DNA of 58,701 nucleotides from an uncultured Candidatus Saccharibacteria bacterium (GTDB lineage: Bacteria > Patescibacteriota > Saccharimonadia > Saccharimonadales > Saccharimonadaceae): contig CALHKG010000001.1 in assembly GCA_938033875.1 (NCBI GenBank), positions 1 through 58,701 on the forward strand, read 5' to 3'. Shown in pieces: positions 30,939 through 41,171 of the stretch (position 1 is the stretch's first letter; the number at the start of each line of letters is the position of its first letter). The notes below the pieces were generated by a model, which saw nothing but the letters and a program-made list of their open reading frames with translations, was not told the origin of the DNA and did no database searches. Both the position numbers and the translations under genes were made by a program.

Positions 30939-33599
30939 GTGAAGAAAAAGACTACGATAAGCACCGCCGGACACGGCTCAAGCGATAAGAAATCTCCGTC
31001 GAAACGGATGAACTTATATGCCAATTTGGCGCAGAAACATAAGACTAAAAAAGACAAGGACGCGCGCGAACGAGCGGAATATTTGGCGACTTTGCCGAAA
31101 CATCCCGTAAAGCGATTCTTTTATCGATTACATCCGAAGCGACTAGCGAAATATTGGTTCTCCAAGCGCGGCGGACTGATGGCTCTGAAAATTCTTGGCG
31201 TCAGTATTTTGTTGATGTTGCTACTTATCGGCGGAATGTTCGCTTACTTCCGTAAAGACCTCGATAAAATTCGCCCTGGCGAGCTTGCTAAGCGTGTTCA
31301 AACGACTGTCACTAAATATTACGACCGCAACGACAATTTGCTTTGGGAGGATAAAGGCACAGGTAATTATCAATTGGTTGTCGAATCTGACCAGATTAGC
31401 GACTATTTGAAAAAAGCCACTGTCGCAATTGAAGACCGAAACTTCTATAATCACCACGGCATCAGTATTAGCGGTATGTTGCGCGCAATGCTCTCAACTG
31501 CTTCACGACGCCAAGTTCAGGGTGGATCAACTCTGACACAGCAGCTAGTCAAGCAAGTCTTCTTCGCAGATGAGGCCGGCGACCGATCGATTAGCGGTAT
31601 TCCTCGAAAGATCAAGGAAATCATCCTCGCAATCGAAGTTGAGCGTATGTATAGTAAGGATCAAATTCTGTCATTATACCTGAATGAATCTCCGTACGGC
31701 GGTCGTCGTAACGGCGCAGAGTCTGCAGCTCAGACATACTTTGGCAAGCACGCTAAAGATCTGACGCTGGCGGAAGCGGCGCTAATTGCTAGTATTCCAC
31801 AGAATCCAACTTACTATAATCCATATAACACCGCTGGAAATAAGGCTTTAATTGCCCGACAACATACAGTTCTGGATTACATGGCCGAGCAAGGCGTTAT
31901 TACCAAGGATGAGGCTGAAAAAGCTAAAAAGATTGATATCTTAAGCACGCTTAAGCCACAGACCGAGCACTTGGAGAATATTAAGGCTCCCCACTTCCTA
32001 TTGATGGTTCGCAATCAGTTGAGTAAAGAGCTTGGCGAATCAGTCGTTGGACGCGGTGGATTGACGATTAAGACCACCCTCGACTGGCGTATTCAGGAAA
32101 AACTTGAAAATGAGATGAAGTCATTCTTTGCAACGGGTCGACCAGATTCTGTGCGAATTAGTAACGGCGCCGCAACAGTCGAAGACGTTCAGACTGGACA
32201 AATCGTAGCACTTGTTGGTAGCCGTGACTTTAACTACACCGGCTTTGGTCAGGATAACGCCGCAGTTTCCTATATCCAGCCAGGTTCCACAATTAAGTCA
32301 CTTGTCTTTGTTCAATTATTTGACAAACACGACAGTAAGCAAGCATACGGTAGCGGCACAGTACTAACCGATGAAAATATAGATAGAATATATGGAGCAA
32401 CCCTACGAAACTGGGATAATAAGTTCATGGGCGCCATCAACATTCGAAGAGCCCTAGCCTTGTCACGAAACATTCCTGCAGTTAAAGCAGCTTATATTAT
32501 AGGTGACGGATCTGCAAAGCCTGTCGTTGAGGGAATCCGCAGAATGGGCGATACTAACTATTGCCGACAGGAAGAAAATGCCGGTGGTTACGGACTCGGT
32601 GCAGCAATCGGCGCATGTGGAACAAAGCAGACAGAATTGGTGAACGCTTACTCAACATTGGCGCGAATGGGAGTCCAAAAAGACATTTCAAGTGTTATCG
32701 AGGTAAAGAACAGCCAAGGCGAAACTCTGAAAAAATGGAAAGATGAGGGTAAGCAAGTTATCGATTCGCAATCAGCATACATTGTGAACGACATCTTGTC
32801 CGACCGAACTCCTGGACTTCACGGCTGGATGGGCGTCAATGGCGTTCGAACCTCCGCAAAGACTGGTACATCCGACAAGGGTTCACAGCCAAAAGACCTC
32901 TGGATTGTTAATTACAGCCCAGCTCTGGTCATGGGAATGTGGCTCGGAAACTCCGACACTAGCGTGATTGGTACATCAGCCTCCAACTACGGCATGCCAG
33001 TAATTAGAAGCGTTATGGAATTTGCACACACCCAAGTTTACGCCAAAGAAGGCAAATGGAAGTCAGGTCAATGGTATGAGCGACCAAGCGGAATCCAGAC
33101 TGTCAACGGCGAGCTCTACCCGTCATGGTGGAATAAGAGACAAAGTCAATCTACAGAGAAAATCACCTTCGATAAAGTCTCCAAGAAAAAGGCAACAAAC
33201 TGTACTCCGGATGGCGCGAAGGAAGAGATTGAGGTAACAAAGATTATCGATCCTTTGACTAAAAAAGAATCAATTACCGTCCCTTCAGGCTACGACGCAA
33301 ACGCAGAAGATGACGTTCACAAGTGCGACGACACTAAGCCGCAAATTGGAGCAATATCATACACCAACAGTGGTAAGAAATATACGATAAGTGTTGATGT
33401 TACAGCAGGAACTTGGGGCTTATCGGCAATCGAAATTACCGTGGATGGAAAGAGCATTAAGAGTTCAGAAATTACTTCAAGCGGCAAGCAGACCGCCACA
33501 GTAGAACTTGATACGGCAGGATCGCACACAGTTTCTGTAACCGTAAGAGACTCTGCATATTACACCGCCACTTCAAGCGGCAGCATTCAAGTTCACTAA
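30939..33599 (+). CDS. bifunctional penicillin-binding protein 1 (class A PBP)
   Basis: Polymerises and cross-links peptidoglycan. The 886-residue protein has a basic cytoplasmic tail, one membrane helix (about 90-110), a GT51 glycosyltransferase (VAIEDRNFYNHHG, GGSTLTQQLVKQVFF) and a transpeptidase with STIK (QPGSTIKSL), SRN (ALSRNIPAVKA) and KTG (SAKTGTSDKG). A C-terminal extension of about 110 residues looks like an Ig-type beta domain. GTG start six bases after an extended TATAAT (30927-30932), leaderless. The extension could bind the host or septal wall; this is inference. Confidence 0.95.
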   Translation: MKKKTTISTAGHGSSDKKSPSKRMNLYANLAQKHKTKKDKDARERAEYLATLPKHPVKRFFYRLHPKRLAKYWFSKRGGLMALKILGVSILLMLLLIGGMFAYFRKDLDKIRPGELAKRVQTTVTKYYDRNDNLLWEDKGTGNYQLVVESDQISDYLKKATVAIEDRNFYNHHGISISGMLRAMLSTASRRQVQGGSTLTQQLVKQVFFADEAGDRSISGIPRKIKEIILAIEVERMYSKDQILSLYLNESPYGGRRNGAESAAQTYFGKHAKDLTLAEAALIASIPQNPTYYNPYNTAGNKALIARQHTVLDYMAEQGVITKDEAEKAKKIDILSTLKPQTEHLENIKAPHFLLMVRNQLSKELGESVVGRGGLTIKTTLDWRIQEKLENEMKSFFATGRPDSVRISNGAATVEDVQTGQIVALVGSRDFNYTGFGQDNAAVSYIQPGSTIKSLVFVQLFDKHDSKQAYGSGTVLTDENIDRIYGATLRNWDNKFMGAINIRRALALSRNIPAVKAAYIIGDGSAKPVVEGIRRMGDTNYCRQEENAGGYGLGAAIGACGTKQTELVNAYSTLARMGVQKDISSVIEVKNSQGETLKKWKDEGKQVIDSQSAYIVNDILSDRTPGLHGWMGVNGVRTSAKTGTSDKGSQPKDLWIVNYSPALVMGMWLGNSDTSVIGTSASNYGMPVIRSVMEFAHTQVYAKEGKWKSGQWYERPSGIQTVNGELYPSWWNKRQSQSTEKITFDKVSKKKATNCTPDGAKEEIEVTKIIDPLTKKESITVPSGYDANAEDDVHKCDDTKPQIGAISYTNSGKKYTISVDVTAGTWGLSAIEITVDGKSIKSSEITSSGKQTATVELDTAGSHTVSVTVRDSAYYTATSSGSIQVH

Positions 33600-33617
33600 A
33601 TAAACTATTGTTTATTT
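33598..33617. terminator. inverted repeat between convergent genes
   Basis: AAATAAAC-TATT-GTTTATTT contains the PBP stop and overlaps the PIN/TRAM stop region. It could act as a weak bidirectional terminator. Confidence 0.5.
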
Positions 33618-34411
33618 ACCAAATTAATCAGCTCAGCCTCGTGTTGAGCTGATGTTTTTGAGCGGCCATTTGTGCGCTTTTTAGGAACGCTAGTCTTCTG
33701 CTTTACAGGTTTTTTCTGTTCAACAACAAGCTTCGCAAACATCATTTTTCCAGCGTCGGTCTGCAAACTTCGGATAATCTCAATTTTCTTCGTTTGCCCA
33801 ATGTAGCGCTTGGCGTTCTCAACAACCACCATCGTTCCATCTTTCAAATAGCCAACTGCCTGATGAGAATCTTGCCCCTTCTGCGACAGCTCCAAATCCA
33901 GCTCGTCACCAGGCAAATAACTCATCCTCAAACTTTTCGCCAGCTCATTGATATTCAAAACCTTAACGCCGTCAACTTGCGCCACCTTATTCAAATTATA
34001 GTCAAGCGTCAACACTGCCGCATCCATTTCCTTTGCCAATTTCAACAAGCGAGAATCCACGCCTTCCGGCACGCGAATATTGTCATCGTAAAGCTCAAAT
34101 GAAGACTTCAAAATATCCTTAAGCTCCTTCACGACATCCATGCCGAATCGCGCCCTTTCACGCTTGTCATGGTCTGCGCCGTCGGCTAATAATTGCAATT
34201 CCGTCAATACACTCCTTGGTACGATAATTTTTCCCAGTAAAAATCCGGTCTTCGCTAGCTCAGTCACTCGTCCGTCCATAAGCACTGACGTGTCGACCAA
34301 AATCGGCGCCGCGCCCACAGATGAATTTCGTCGCGGTTTTGCCAAGAAATAAACTTCGGCCGCCAAACCAAGCAACATTATAATTATTATCAATCCGTAA
34401 AAATCTTTCAT
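33605..34411 (-). CDS. membrane-anchored PIN-TRAM domain protein (YacL-like)
   Basis: The 268-residue protein has an N-terminal membrane helix (GLIIIIMLLGLAAEVYF) and a PIN nuclease fold with acidic residues in ILVDTSVLMDGR, LTEL, VLTLDYNLNKVA. A TRAM RNA-binding segment (GYLKDGTMVVVENAKRYIGQ) and a basic C-terminal tail follow. It resembles Bacillus YacL, which also sits beside radA. Likely a ribonuclease at the membrane; the target is unknown. It follows radA by 11 bases. Confidence 0.85.
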   Translation of the reverse strand: MKDFYGLIIIIMLLGLAAEVYFLAKPRRNSSVGAAPILVDTSVLMDGRVTELAKTGFLLGKIIVPRSVLTELQLLADGADHDKRERARFGMDVVKELKDILKSSFELYDDNIRVPEGVDSRLLKLAKEMDAAVLTLDYNLNKVAQVDGVKVLNINELAKSLRMSYLPGDELDLELSQKGQDSHQAVGYLKDGTMVVVENAKRYIGQTKKIEIIRSLQTDAGKMMFAKLVVEQKKPVKQKTSVPKKRTNGRSKTSAQHEAELINLVNKQ

Positions 34412-34422
34412 TTTTTCCCTTT

Positions 34423-35772
34423 CTATTGTAAATAGTCAATCAGCGCCTGCCGCATATCGCTGACGCCTTTTATAAATTTATCTTTATGAACTTTTGGCGC
34501 AATCGCATAAGTGAAGCCCAGCTTCTTCGCCTCTTTAATTCGAGCTTGCCAATTCGTCGCCGAGCGAACCTCGCCACCCAAACCAATCTCGCCAAACACT
34601 ACGGCACCTTCGTCCAGACTTCGCCCAGCGCTAGCGCTAGCAATCGCCATTGCCACCGCCAAATCAGCCGCTGGATCATTTAGTTTCAGACCGCCAACCA
34701 CATTGACATAAATATCTTTGTCCGCCAATTTCAACTTTGTTCGCTTTTCCAAAACCGCCACCAACAGATTCAATCGATTCAGATCAAAACCGCTCGCCGT
34801 GCGCTTAGGATAGCCAAAATTCGTCGGATTAACTAGCGCTTGAATCTCAACAAGCAGCGGACGCGCGCCTTCCATGGTCGCCAACACAATTGATCCATCC
34901 AGATTCTGCCGCTCCGCCAGAAGTTCCGCCGACGGATTCTTCACGATTCTTAACCCCTGCTCGTCCATCTCAAAAATGGCCGCTTCATTAGTTGAGCCGT
35001 ATCGATTCTTCTGTGCCCGAACAACTCGAAAACCGCCATATCGATCGCCCTCAAAATTCAGTACAACATCCACCAAATGCTCCAATATCTTCGGACCAGC
35101 AATTGAGCCCTCTTTGGTGACGTGACCAACCAAAATCACCGCCGTACCCGAAGCTTTGGCGGCACGAATAATTACATTTGACGAGTTGGTGATCTGACTA
35201 ACCGACCCCGGAGCAGAGGAAATCTCACTGAGAGAAATTGTCTGAACCGAATCGACAATCGCCAGATCATATCCGCCTTGCTGAATCGACGCCGCAATAT
35301 CTTCCGCACTATTACTGGACGCCAGCTGCATTTTTTCCGAATCAGCCGCACCCAAACGCTCCGCACGAAGCTTCACCTGAGAAACCGACTCCTCACCACT
35401 TACATATAGAACCGATTTTGACTTGGCAATATGAGCAGCAACTTGCGCCAGCAGCGTACTTTTCCCAATTCCTGGCTGACCCGCTACCAGCACCACGCCG
35501 CCAACCAAAAATCCACCGCCCAAAACAGTGTCCAAATCGTCAATTCCCGTACTCAATCTTTCTAGCCCAGACTCAGAGACGGCTTCGCGAATGCTGGAAG
35601 TTTTTAAGACCTTGCCGCGCCCAGCAGATTTATCGACAACAGATGACCCGCCAGAAGAAACGACCTGCTCGACTAGCGAATTCCATTCCCCGCAATTTTC
35701 ACACCTGCCAGCCCACTTCGAAAAACTAGCCCCGCACTGCTGACAAACAAATTGACTTCTAGCTTTCGCCAT
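34423..35772 (-). CDS. radA: DNA repair ATPase RadA/Sms
   Basis: Promotes branch migration in recombination. The 449-residue protein has a zinc finger FVCQQCGASFSKWAGRCENCGEWN, Walker A GQPGIGKSTL, the RadA-specific KNRYGSTNE motif and a Lon-like C-terminal domain. The ATG overlaps the stop of the HExxH gene (TAATG). Fourth gene of the nusA-clpC-HExxH-radA-PIN/TRAM operon. Confidence 0.97.
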   Translation of the reverse strand: MAKARSQFVCQQCGASFSKWAGRCENCGEWNSLVEQVVSSGGSSVVDKSAGRGKVLKTSSIREAVSESGLERLSTGIDDLDTVLGGGFLVGGVVLVAGQPGIGKSTLLAQVAAHIAKSKSVLYVSGEESVSQVKLRAERLGAADSEKMQLASSNSAEDIAASIQQGGYDLAIVDSVQTISLSEISSAPGSVSQITNSSNVIIRAAKASGTAVILVGHVTKEGSIAGPKILEHLVDVVLNFEGDRYGGFRVVRAQKNRYGSTNEAAIFEMDEQGLRIVKNPSAELLAERQNLDGSIVLATMEGARPLLVEIQALVNPTNFGYPKRTASGFDLNRLNLLVAVLEKRTKLKLADKDIYVNVVGGLKLNDPAADLAVAMAIASASAGRSLDEGAVVFGEIGLGGEVRSATNWQARIKEAKKLGFTYAIAPKVHKDKFIKGVSDMRQALIDYLQ

Positions 35773-36752
35773 TATTTCGCCCCCTCCAAACTATCCAAAC
35801 TTTTATTCAATTCATCAATTTGCACACCCAATTCCCTGAGTCGCAAAACATCGGAATTGTAAGAATTGATCTCAGAATTCAAATTGGCACGCCTTTCGTT
35901 CAACTCCGAGAGCTCCGCTTTCAAAGCTTGACGTTGACTATAAAAATCACTCTGTGACAAGAATCCGCCACTAATGCCCGCTCGCCGATTAAAGTCCGCC
36001 ACGCGGCCATTATAATCCGCCAAATCAGTTGAATATTGCGATAATTCTCTGTTCAATTTTTCCTTCCGAACCTTCAACGACTCACTCAATTTCTGTGCTT
36101 CATTTTCTCTGAACTCAAATTTTTCTTGATATTGCGCGTGCAATTTCACAACTTCGGATCTATCGGTAAAATATCGTCGGTAATATTCTTCCAGCTCGTC
36201 GCCCAAATCGGCAAATTCCGTCCCTAAAATTGAGTGCAGCTCATTGGCTCTCGTTCCAGGTTGCGCACGATCATAATACTCCATTCGCTCGGACAATTTC
36301 TTATTTTTCACATTATTATAAGCCTGTTCCAAAAGCTCGCTCAAATGAGATTTTTCCGACTCACTCAGCCTTTCCCAAGCAGCGTGCAACATCTCATGCG
36401 CCGCCGTCACTTCCTTCACGCCGTCAAGCTCAGAATTGGTCACGTTATAAATATAAATATCTCTAGACGATGGATTGTAACAACCCAAAATTGCATTTCC
36501 CTTTTCCACACGCCGACAATCTTCGTTAAACTCATTTGCCGATTTGATTTGCGGATTAGAAACATAGAACATTTTCCTGCCAGTGTCTGACATTTTCACG
36601 CGGTCAGCAATAGCGACAATTTCCGCACTCGGCTTATATTGCCACAGCGTAATCTCGTCAATAATTTGCTGACGATTCGCCATCACAAAAACCGCAGCAG
36701 AAAGTACAATTATCGGCGTGAGGACGCTGAATATTCTACGCACGATTGACAT
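35772..36752 (-). CDS. membrane-anchored HExxH metallopeptidase-like protein with coiled coil
   Basis: The 326-residue protein has an N-terminal membrane helix (IFSVLTPIIVLSAAVFVMA), an extracytoplasmic domain with AAHEMLHAAWERLS holding H-E-x2-H, and a C-terminal third predicted as coiled coil (EKLNRELSQYSTDLADYNGR and LNERRANLNSEINSYNSDVL). Two cysteines (DCRRVE, ILGCYN) may form a disulphide. I recognise the zinc-peptidase motif but not a named family. It overlaps the end of clpC by 17 bases, so it belongs to a housekeeping operon. Confidence 0.65.
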   Translation of the reverse strand: MSIVRRIFSVLTPIIVLSAAVFVMANRQQIIDEITLWQYKPSAEIVAIADRVKMSDTGRKMFYVSNPQIKSANEFNEDCRRVEKGNAILGCYNPSSRDIYIYNVTNSELDGVKEVTAAHEMLHAAWERLSESEKSHLSELLEQAYNNVKNKKLSERMEYYDRAQPGTRANELHSILGTEFADLGDELEEYYRRYFTDRSEVVKLHAQYQEKFEFRENEAQKLSESLKVRKEKLNRELSQYSTDLADYNGRVADFNRRAGISGGFLSQSDFYSQRQALKAELSELNERRANLNSEINSYNSDVLRLRELGVQIDELNKSLDSLEGAK

Positions 36753-39192
36753 TGATCACCACCTTATCATTATCAATTTTAGCCTCCAGCGTGTCGCCAG
36801 GTTTTGCTTTATTGGACAGTAAAACATCGCTCAGTGGATCCGCCAATTCCGACTGAATTGTTCGTCTTAAAACTCGCACGCCGCGCTGCTCGTCAAATCC
36901 CCGATCAATCAACCAACGCTTCGCCGAAGAAGTAATATCAAGCGTAATTCCATGTCGACCAACAGCTTCGATCAAGTCAGACGTGAGATTGTCGAAAATC
37001 TTTCGCACGACCGAACGAGAGAGTGGCCTAAATGTAATCACGTTATCAAATCTACCAATCAATTCTGGCCGCAAAAATTCCTCAAGCTCACGCAGAGCGG
37101 CACGCGAATTTTTCTCGTGACGATTTTCACTAGCCGACTTTTTCTGACCAGACACACCAAACCCCAGCTCCGAATCCTGAATCATTTGCTCGGCGCCGAC
37201 GTTGCTCGTCAAGATGATAATCGTCTGCCGAAAACTCACCGTTCGCCCATGAGAATCACTCAACTTGCCGTCCTCCAAAATCTGCAAAAGCAGATTCAGA
37301 ACGTCGGGATGTGCCTTTTCAATTTCATCGAACAATACCACACTATACGGTCGACGACGAACTCTATCCGTTAATTTCCCGCCATCCTCATAGCCAACAT
37401 AACCAGCCGGCGCACCGACAAGACGACTAGCCGTGTGACGCTCGGAAAACTCACTCATGTCAATTTTAATCAAGCTATCATCACCGCCAAAAACTTCCCG
37501 CGCCAGAACTCGCGCCAATTCTGTCTTACCAACGCCAGTCGGACCCAGAAAGATAAACGACCCAAGCGGCCCACTCTGACGATTTAGTCCAGCTTTATTG
37601 CGACGAATCGCGCGCGCCAGCTGCTCAATTGCTTCATTCTGACCAAGAACGCTCTGGCTCAGTCGTTTTTCCAAGCGAATCAAATCTTTCATCTGATTTA
37701 ACGATAATCTGTCAATCGGAATATTCGTCATCGCCGAAACCGCTCGACGCAAATATTCATCGGTCAACACCGGCTCATCACTGGCTTCATCTTTCAGCGC
37801 TTCGGCTTGCAATTCCAATTGTCTCATTTGCATCTTAAATTCTGCAGCCTTTTCGTAATTTTCAGCCTCGACCGCGGCGTCAATTTTCCCAGCCAATCGC
37901 TTAATTTGGCGAGCCAACTTATCCTTGCGCGACAATTTTATCGGTGAGCTAGACTTCAATAAACTCGCCGCCTCGTCAATCACGTCGATCGCTTTATCTG
38001 GTAAAAATCGCTCCGTCACGTAACGCTGACTCAAATCCACCGCCTCAGTCAGCATCTCGTCAGGAATTTGAACTTGATGATGTTTGGCTAATTTTTCTCT
38101 CAATCCTCGCATCATCTCCACCGCCTCTTCCGATGATGGTTCATTGACTGTCACCGATTGGAAGCGTCGCGACAACGCAGCATCTTTTTCGATATGTTTT
38201 CGATATTCATCAAATGTCGTCGCACCAATCAGTCGCACCTCGCCTCGCGACAATGCCGGCTTCAATACATTCGCCGCATCCATCGAACCTTCAGCCGAAC
38301 CAGCGCCGACCAACAGATGCAACTCATCAATAAACAAAATAACTTCTTGATGTTTTTTGGCGACCGCCAGAACTTTTTGCAATCGCTCCTCAAATTGCCC
38401 GCGATATTTCGTCCCAGCAATCATCGCCGTCAGATCCAATTGAAAAAGTCGCTTACCCTTCAAAAATTCGGGAACTTTATTATCAGCAATCCTTTGCGCC
38501 AAGCCCTCAACGACCGCAGTTTTACCGACGCCAGGTTCGCCAATTAGCGCTGGATTATTCTTACTACGCCGACCTAAGATCGTGATCATTCGCTGAATTT
38601 CCGACGCTCGACCAATCACCGGATCCAAAAATCCTTCGCTAGCACGCCGCGTCAAATCGACACCGAATTTCTCCAAAGCTCGCAAATCGCCAGAATTTTT
38701 GCGTGCCGTACTGCGCTCACTCTGCAGAGATTCAAATTGTTGTTTATCAAACACATCTTCCAAACTTCCACGCAGATTCTCAATGTCAACGTTCATATCC
38801 CGCAGCAATTTAGTCGCTCGCGCCTCGTGCTGCTGCAGCATTCCATAAACGATGTGTTCCGTGCCAATTTTTTCCTGTCCAAATTCAACCGCTAATTGCC
38901 AAGCAATTCTTATCAATTCAACAACTTCAGCGCTCAAACCCTTACTTACAATAGTAATCACCAGCGGCTTTGCGGTCAGGTTCAACGCCATTTCCGCCCG
39001 ATCCAAAGTTACGCCGTTTTCAGCTAAAATCTTTGCACCCAATGACGAATTCTGAGCCAACACCCCAAGCAGAATATGCTCCGTGCCAACATATTCACTC
39101 CCCTCATTATGCGCCAGAAAACCAGCCCGCCCCAAACTGGCCCGAGCCGTTTCCGTCAGCCGAGGTTCTAATTCAGAAAAATCTTCTGACAT
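36736..39192 (-). CDS. clpC: ATP-dependent Clp protease ATPase subunit ClpC
   Basis: Hsp100 unfoldase that feeds ClpP. It has two N-terminal Clp repeats (EYVGTEHILLG, KIGTEHIVYG) and AAA-1 with Walker A GEPGVGKT and Walker B LFIDELH. A UVR-type middle segment (ENYEKAAEFKMQMRQLE) precedes AAA-2 with GPTGVGKTELA and VLFDEIEKAHPDV. The frame opens at 39252, but ATG 39192 follows AAAGGAGGG, so the product is 818 residues. A basic, Ser-rich insert (GQKKSASENRHEKNS) lies in AAA-2. It follows nusA by 40 bases. Confidence 0.95.
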   Translation of the reverse strand: MSEDFSELEPRLTETARASLGRAGFLAHNEGSEYVGTEHILLGVLAQNSSLGAKILAENGVTLDRAEMALNLTAKPLVITIVSKGLSAEVVELIRIAWQLAVEFGQEKIGTEHIVYGMLQQHEARATKLLRDMNVDIENLRGSLEDVFDKQQFESLQSERSTARKNSGDLRALEKFGVDLTRRASEGFLDPVIGRASEIQRMITILGRRSKNNPALIGEPGVGKTAVVEGLAQRIADNKVPEFLKGKRLFQLDLTAMIAGTKYRGQFEERLQKVLAVAKKHQEVILFIDELHLLVGAGSAEGSMDAANVLKPALSRGEVRLIGATTFDEYRKHIEKDAALSRRFQSVTVNEPSSEEAVEMMRGLREKLAKHHQVQIPDEMLTEAVDLSQRYVTERFLPDKAIDVIDEAASLLKSSSPIKLSRKDKLARQIKRLAGKIDAAVEAENYEKAAEFKMQMRQLELQAEALKDEASDEPVLTDEYLRRAVSAMTNIPIDRLSLNQMKDLIRLEKRLSQSVLGQNEAIEQLARAIRRNKAGLNRQSGPLGSFIFLGPTGVGKTELARVLAREVFGGDDSLIKIDMSEFSERHTASRLVGAPAGYVGYEDGGKLTDRVRRRPYSVVLFDEIEKAHPDVLNLLLQILEDGKLSDSHGRTVSFRQTIIILTSNVGAEQMIQDSELGFGVSGQKKSASENRHEKNSRAALRELEEFLRPELIGRFDNVITFRPLSRSVVRKIFDNLTSDLIEAVGRHGITLDITSSAKRWLIDRGFDEQRGVRVLRRTIQSELADPLSDVLLSNKAKPGDTLEAKIDNDKVVINVNRA

Positions 39193-39232
39193 ATCGCCCT
39201 CCTTTCGTTTTCGGCGATTTGCAGAAGGCAGC

Positions 39233-40354
39233 TTATTCTGCCACCTCCTCAACTACGCTCATCAAACTATCCTCAATATTCTTTCGAGGTTTTGGCTCTG
39301 TCTTAACAGGAGCTTTTGCTTCGATGTCTAATTCATAGCCAGTCAATCGACTTGCCAAGCGAACGTTCTGTCCAGCGCGTCCAATTGCTATTGACTGCTG
39401 ATCTTCGCTAACGTAAACCGTCGCACGCTTCTCATCTTCATTGACAGTCACACTCAAAACCTCTGCCGGGCTCATTGCATTGGCAATAAATCCAGCCGCA
39501 TCTTCCTCGTATGGAATAATGTCAATCTTTTCCTGCTCACCAATTTCATTCATCACAGCCTGAACACGGGCGCCATGACCACCAACAAACGTACCAACTG
39601 GATCAACGCCAGGTAGCGCTGAAGAAACCGCCAATTTGGTTCGGCGACCAGCTTCGCGAGCGATTGCCTTAATCTCAACTGCACCAGTTTCCATCTCTGG
39701 AACTTCTTGATTGAACAAGAATCGCACAAACTCTTCATTGCCGCGGCTAAGAATCAATTGCGGACCGCGACCTTCGCGTTCAATGTCCTTAATGTAAACT
39801 TTAATTCGACGACCAACACCATAATATTCACCAGGAATTTGCTCACTCTGAGGCATAATTCCGACAGCCTTGCCAAGCTCAATTCGCACAACGCGTGGCT
39901 CAACTCGCTGAACCGTACCGATAACAACCGTACCGATTTTATCCTCAAATTCCGCCAAAACAACTTCACGCTCAGCTTCGCGCAAACGCTGCAAGATCAC
40001 TTGTTTAGCGGTCTGAGCAGCAACTCGACCAAAAGTCGTCACGTTATGAGTTTCCATCACAACTTCACCGCCAAGTTCAGCCGCAGGATCTATCTCCTTA
40101 GCTTCCTCTAGGTCGATTTGATTGGCGTCATTCTCAACTTCTTCAACAACAGTTTTCACAACCGACACGACAGCTGTACCGTTATTGATATTCAAGCTTG
40201 CGCGAACCAATTGATCGCGCGTACCATTGTCACGACGCCAAGCTGCCGCAATCGCCTGCTCAATCACGCTCAAAACTGTTTCTTCTGGCAAGTTTTTTTC
40301 CTCAGCAATCGTACGAACCGCCAACGTCAACTGCTTGATATTCAAGTCTTCCAT
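39233..40354 (-). CDS. nusA: transcription termination/antitermination protein NusA
   Basis: Binds RNA polymerase and modulates pausing and termination. The 373-residue protein has an N-terminal polymerase-binding domain, an S1 domain (about 135-200), and two KH domains with ALPGVDPVGTFVGGHGARVQAVMNEI and QQSIAIGRAGQNVRLASRLTG. There are no C-terminal acidic repeats; the length matches the shorter Gram-positive type. AAGGAG eight bases before the ATG. Its presence is relevant to the attenuators proposed here. Confidence 0.96.
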   Translation of the reverse strand: MEDLNIKQLTLAVRTIAEEKNLPEETVLSVIEQAIAAAWRRDNGTRDQLVRASLNINNGTAVVSVVKTVVEEVENDANQIDLEEAKEIDPAAELGGEVVMETHNVTTFGRVAAQTAKQVILQRLREAEREVVLAEFEDKIGTVVIGTVQRVEPRVVRIELGKAVGIMPQSEQIPGEYYGVGRRIKVYIKDIEREGRGPQLILSRGNEEFVRFLFNQEVPEMETGAVEIKAIAREAGRRTKLAVSSALPGVDPVGTFVGGHGARVQAVMNEIGEQEKIDIIPYEEDAAGFIANAMSPAEVLSVTVNEDEKRATVYVSEDQQSIAIGRAGQNVRLASRLTGYELDIEAKAPVKTEPKPRKNIEDSLMSVVEEVAE

Positions 40355-40410
40355 TATATTATCTCCTTCTTATTAATTATATCTTTTTCCGTCTCAAACT
40401 TCCATAAACG

Positions 40411-40433
40411 AAAAACTCCGACCTGCCGGCCGG
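40411..40433 (-). terminator. terminator between the HNH nuclease gene and nusA
   Basis: On the minus strand CCGGCC-GGCA-GGTCGG is followed by AGTTTTT. It ends the nuclease transcript before nusA. Confidence 0.8.
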
Positions 40434-40472
40434 ATGAGTACTTTTCTATTGTAGCGGAAAGATTCTATTCTG

Positions 40473-41165
40473 TCAATTTACTTCCATGCATTTTTCCAGG
40501 ATTCCCGACATCGCACCCTTTTCCGCTTCCGTTACCCACAAGTGATATTTTCGTTTCACAGCCACTTGTCGCGCAATATATTGACACCTAAAAGATTTAT
40601 TGCTCGGTAACCAAGTTGCTGCGTCGCCGTCACCTTTAGCCTGATTTGCCGGACCGTCAACTGCTAACAGATTTAACGGATCATTCGCTAATTTCTCTCG
40701 CTCCTCTGGAGAAATTTGCTGCGCACCCTTTTGCCAAGCATCGCTCAAAGCCACGACGTGATCAATCTGAACCTTAGAACTGGTTTTTTCGCCACGCTGA
40801 AATTGAATTATTTGTCCAGTGTATGGATCATTCAGCACACCCGACAAAACTCGACATTTTTCGTCAATTTTCTCATTCGTCAAATCTCGCGCCAGAATCA
40901 CTTCCCGCACAGAGCAGCCGTTAATTTTACCCCAGCCATTACCGAATTGCTTTCTGGAATAACCAGTCTTTGGCGCGCGTCCTTTAACTTCTATTTTTTC
41001 CAATTCCGATTTGGCGTTCGAATTGCCAAATAATTCTCGTTGTGTTGAAGTTTGAATCGTCTGAGGCTCGAGTTGTGAAATTTGCGAAGCCCAAACCGCC
41101 ACGCCAGCCACTAGAATTACCAGCGCAATCACCACTTGCCGACGTCGTATTTTATTCACCCTCAT
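40473..41165 (-). CDS. secreted or membrane-anchored HNH nuclease (DUF1524-like)
   Basis: The 230-residue protein has an N-terminal signal/anchor (QVVIALVILVAGVAVWAS), then a domain with VQIDHVVALSDAWQKGA, NDPLNLLAVDGPANQAKGD and a final ATWLPSNKSFRCQYIARQ segment, the His-Asn pattern of extracellular HNH endonucleases common in Actinobacteria. It probably cuts external DNA; for a bacterium that must import nucleotides, this fits scavenging. Leaderless start six bases after a -10 that it shares with the divergent pepN. Confidence 0.8.
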   Translation of the reverse strand: MRVNKIRRRQVVIALVILVAGVAVWASQISQLEPQTIQTSTQRELFGNSNAKSELEKIEVKGRAPKTGYSRKQFGNGWGKINGCSVREVILARDLTNEKIDEKCRVLSGVLNDPYTGQIIQFQRGEKTSSKVQIDHVVALSDAWQKGAQQISPEEREKLANDPLNLLAVDGPANQAKGDGDAATWLPSNKSFRCQYIARQVAVKRKYHLWVTEAEKGAMSGILEKCMEVN

Positions 41166-41171
41166 GACTGT

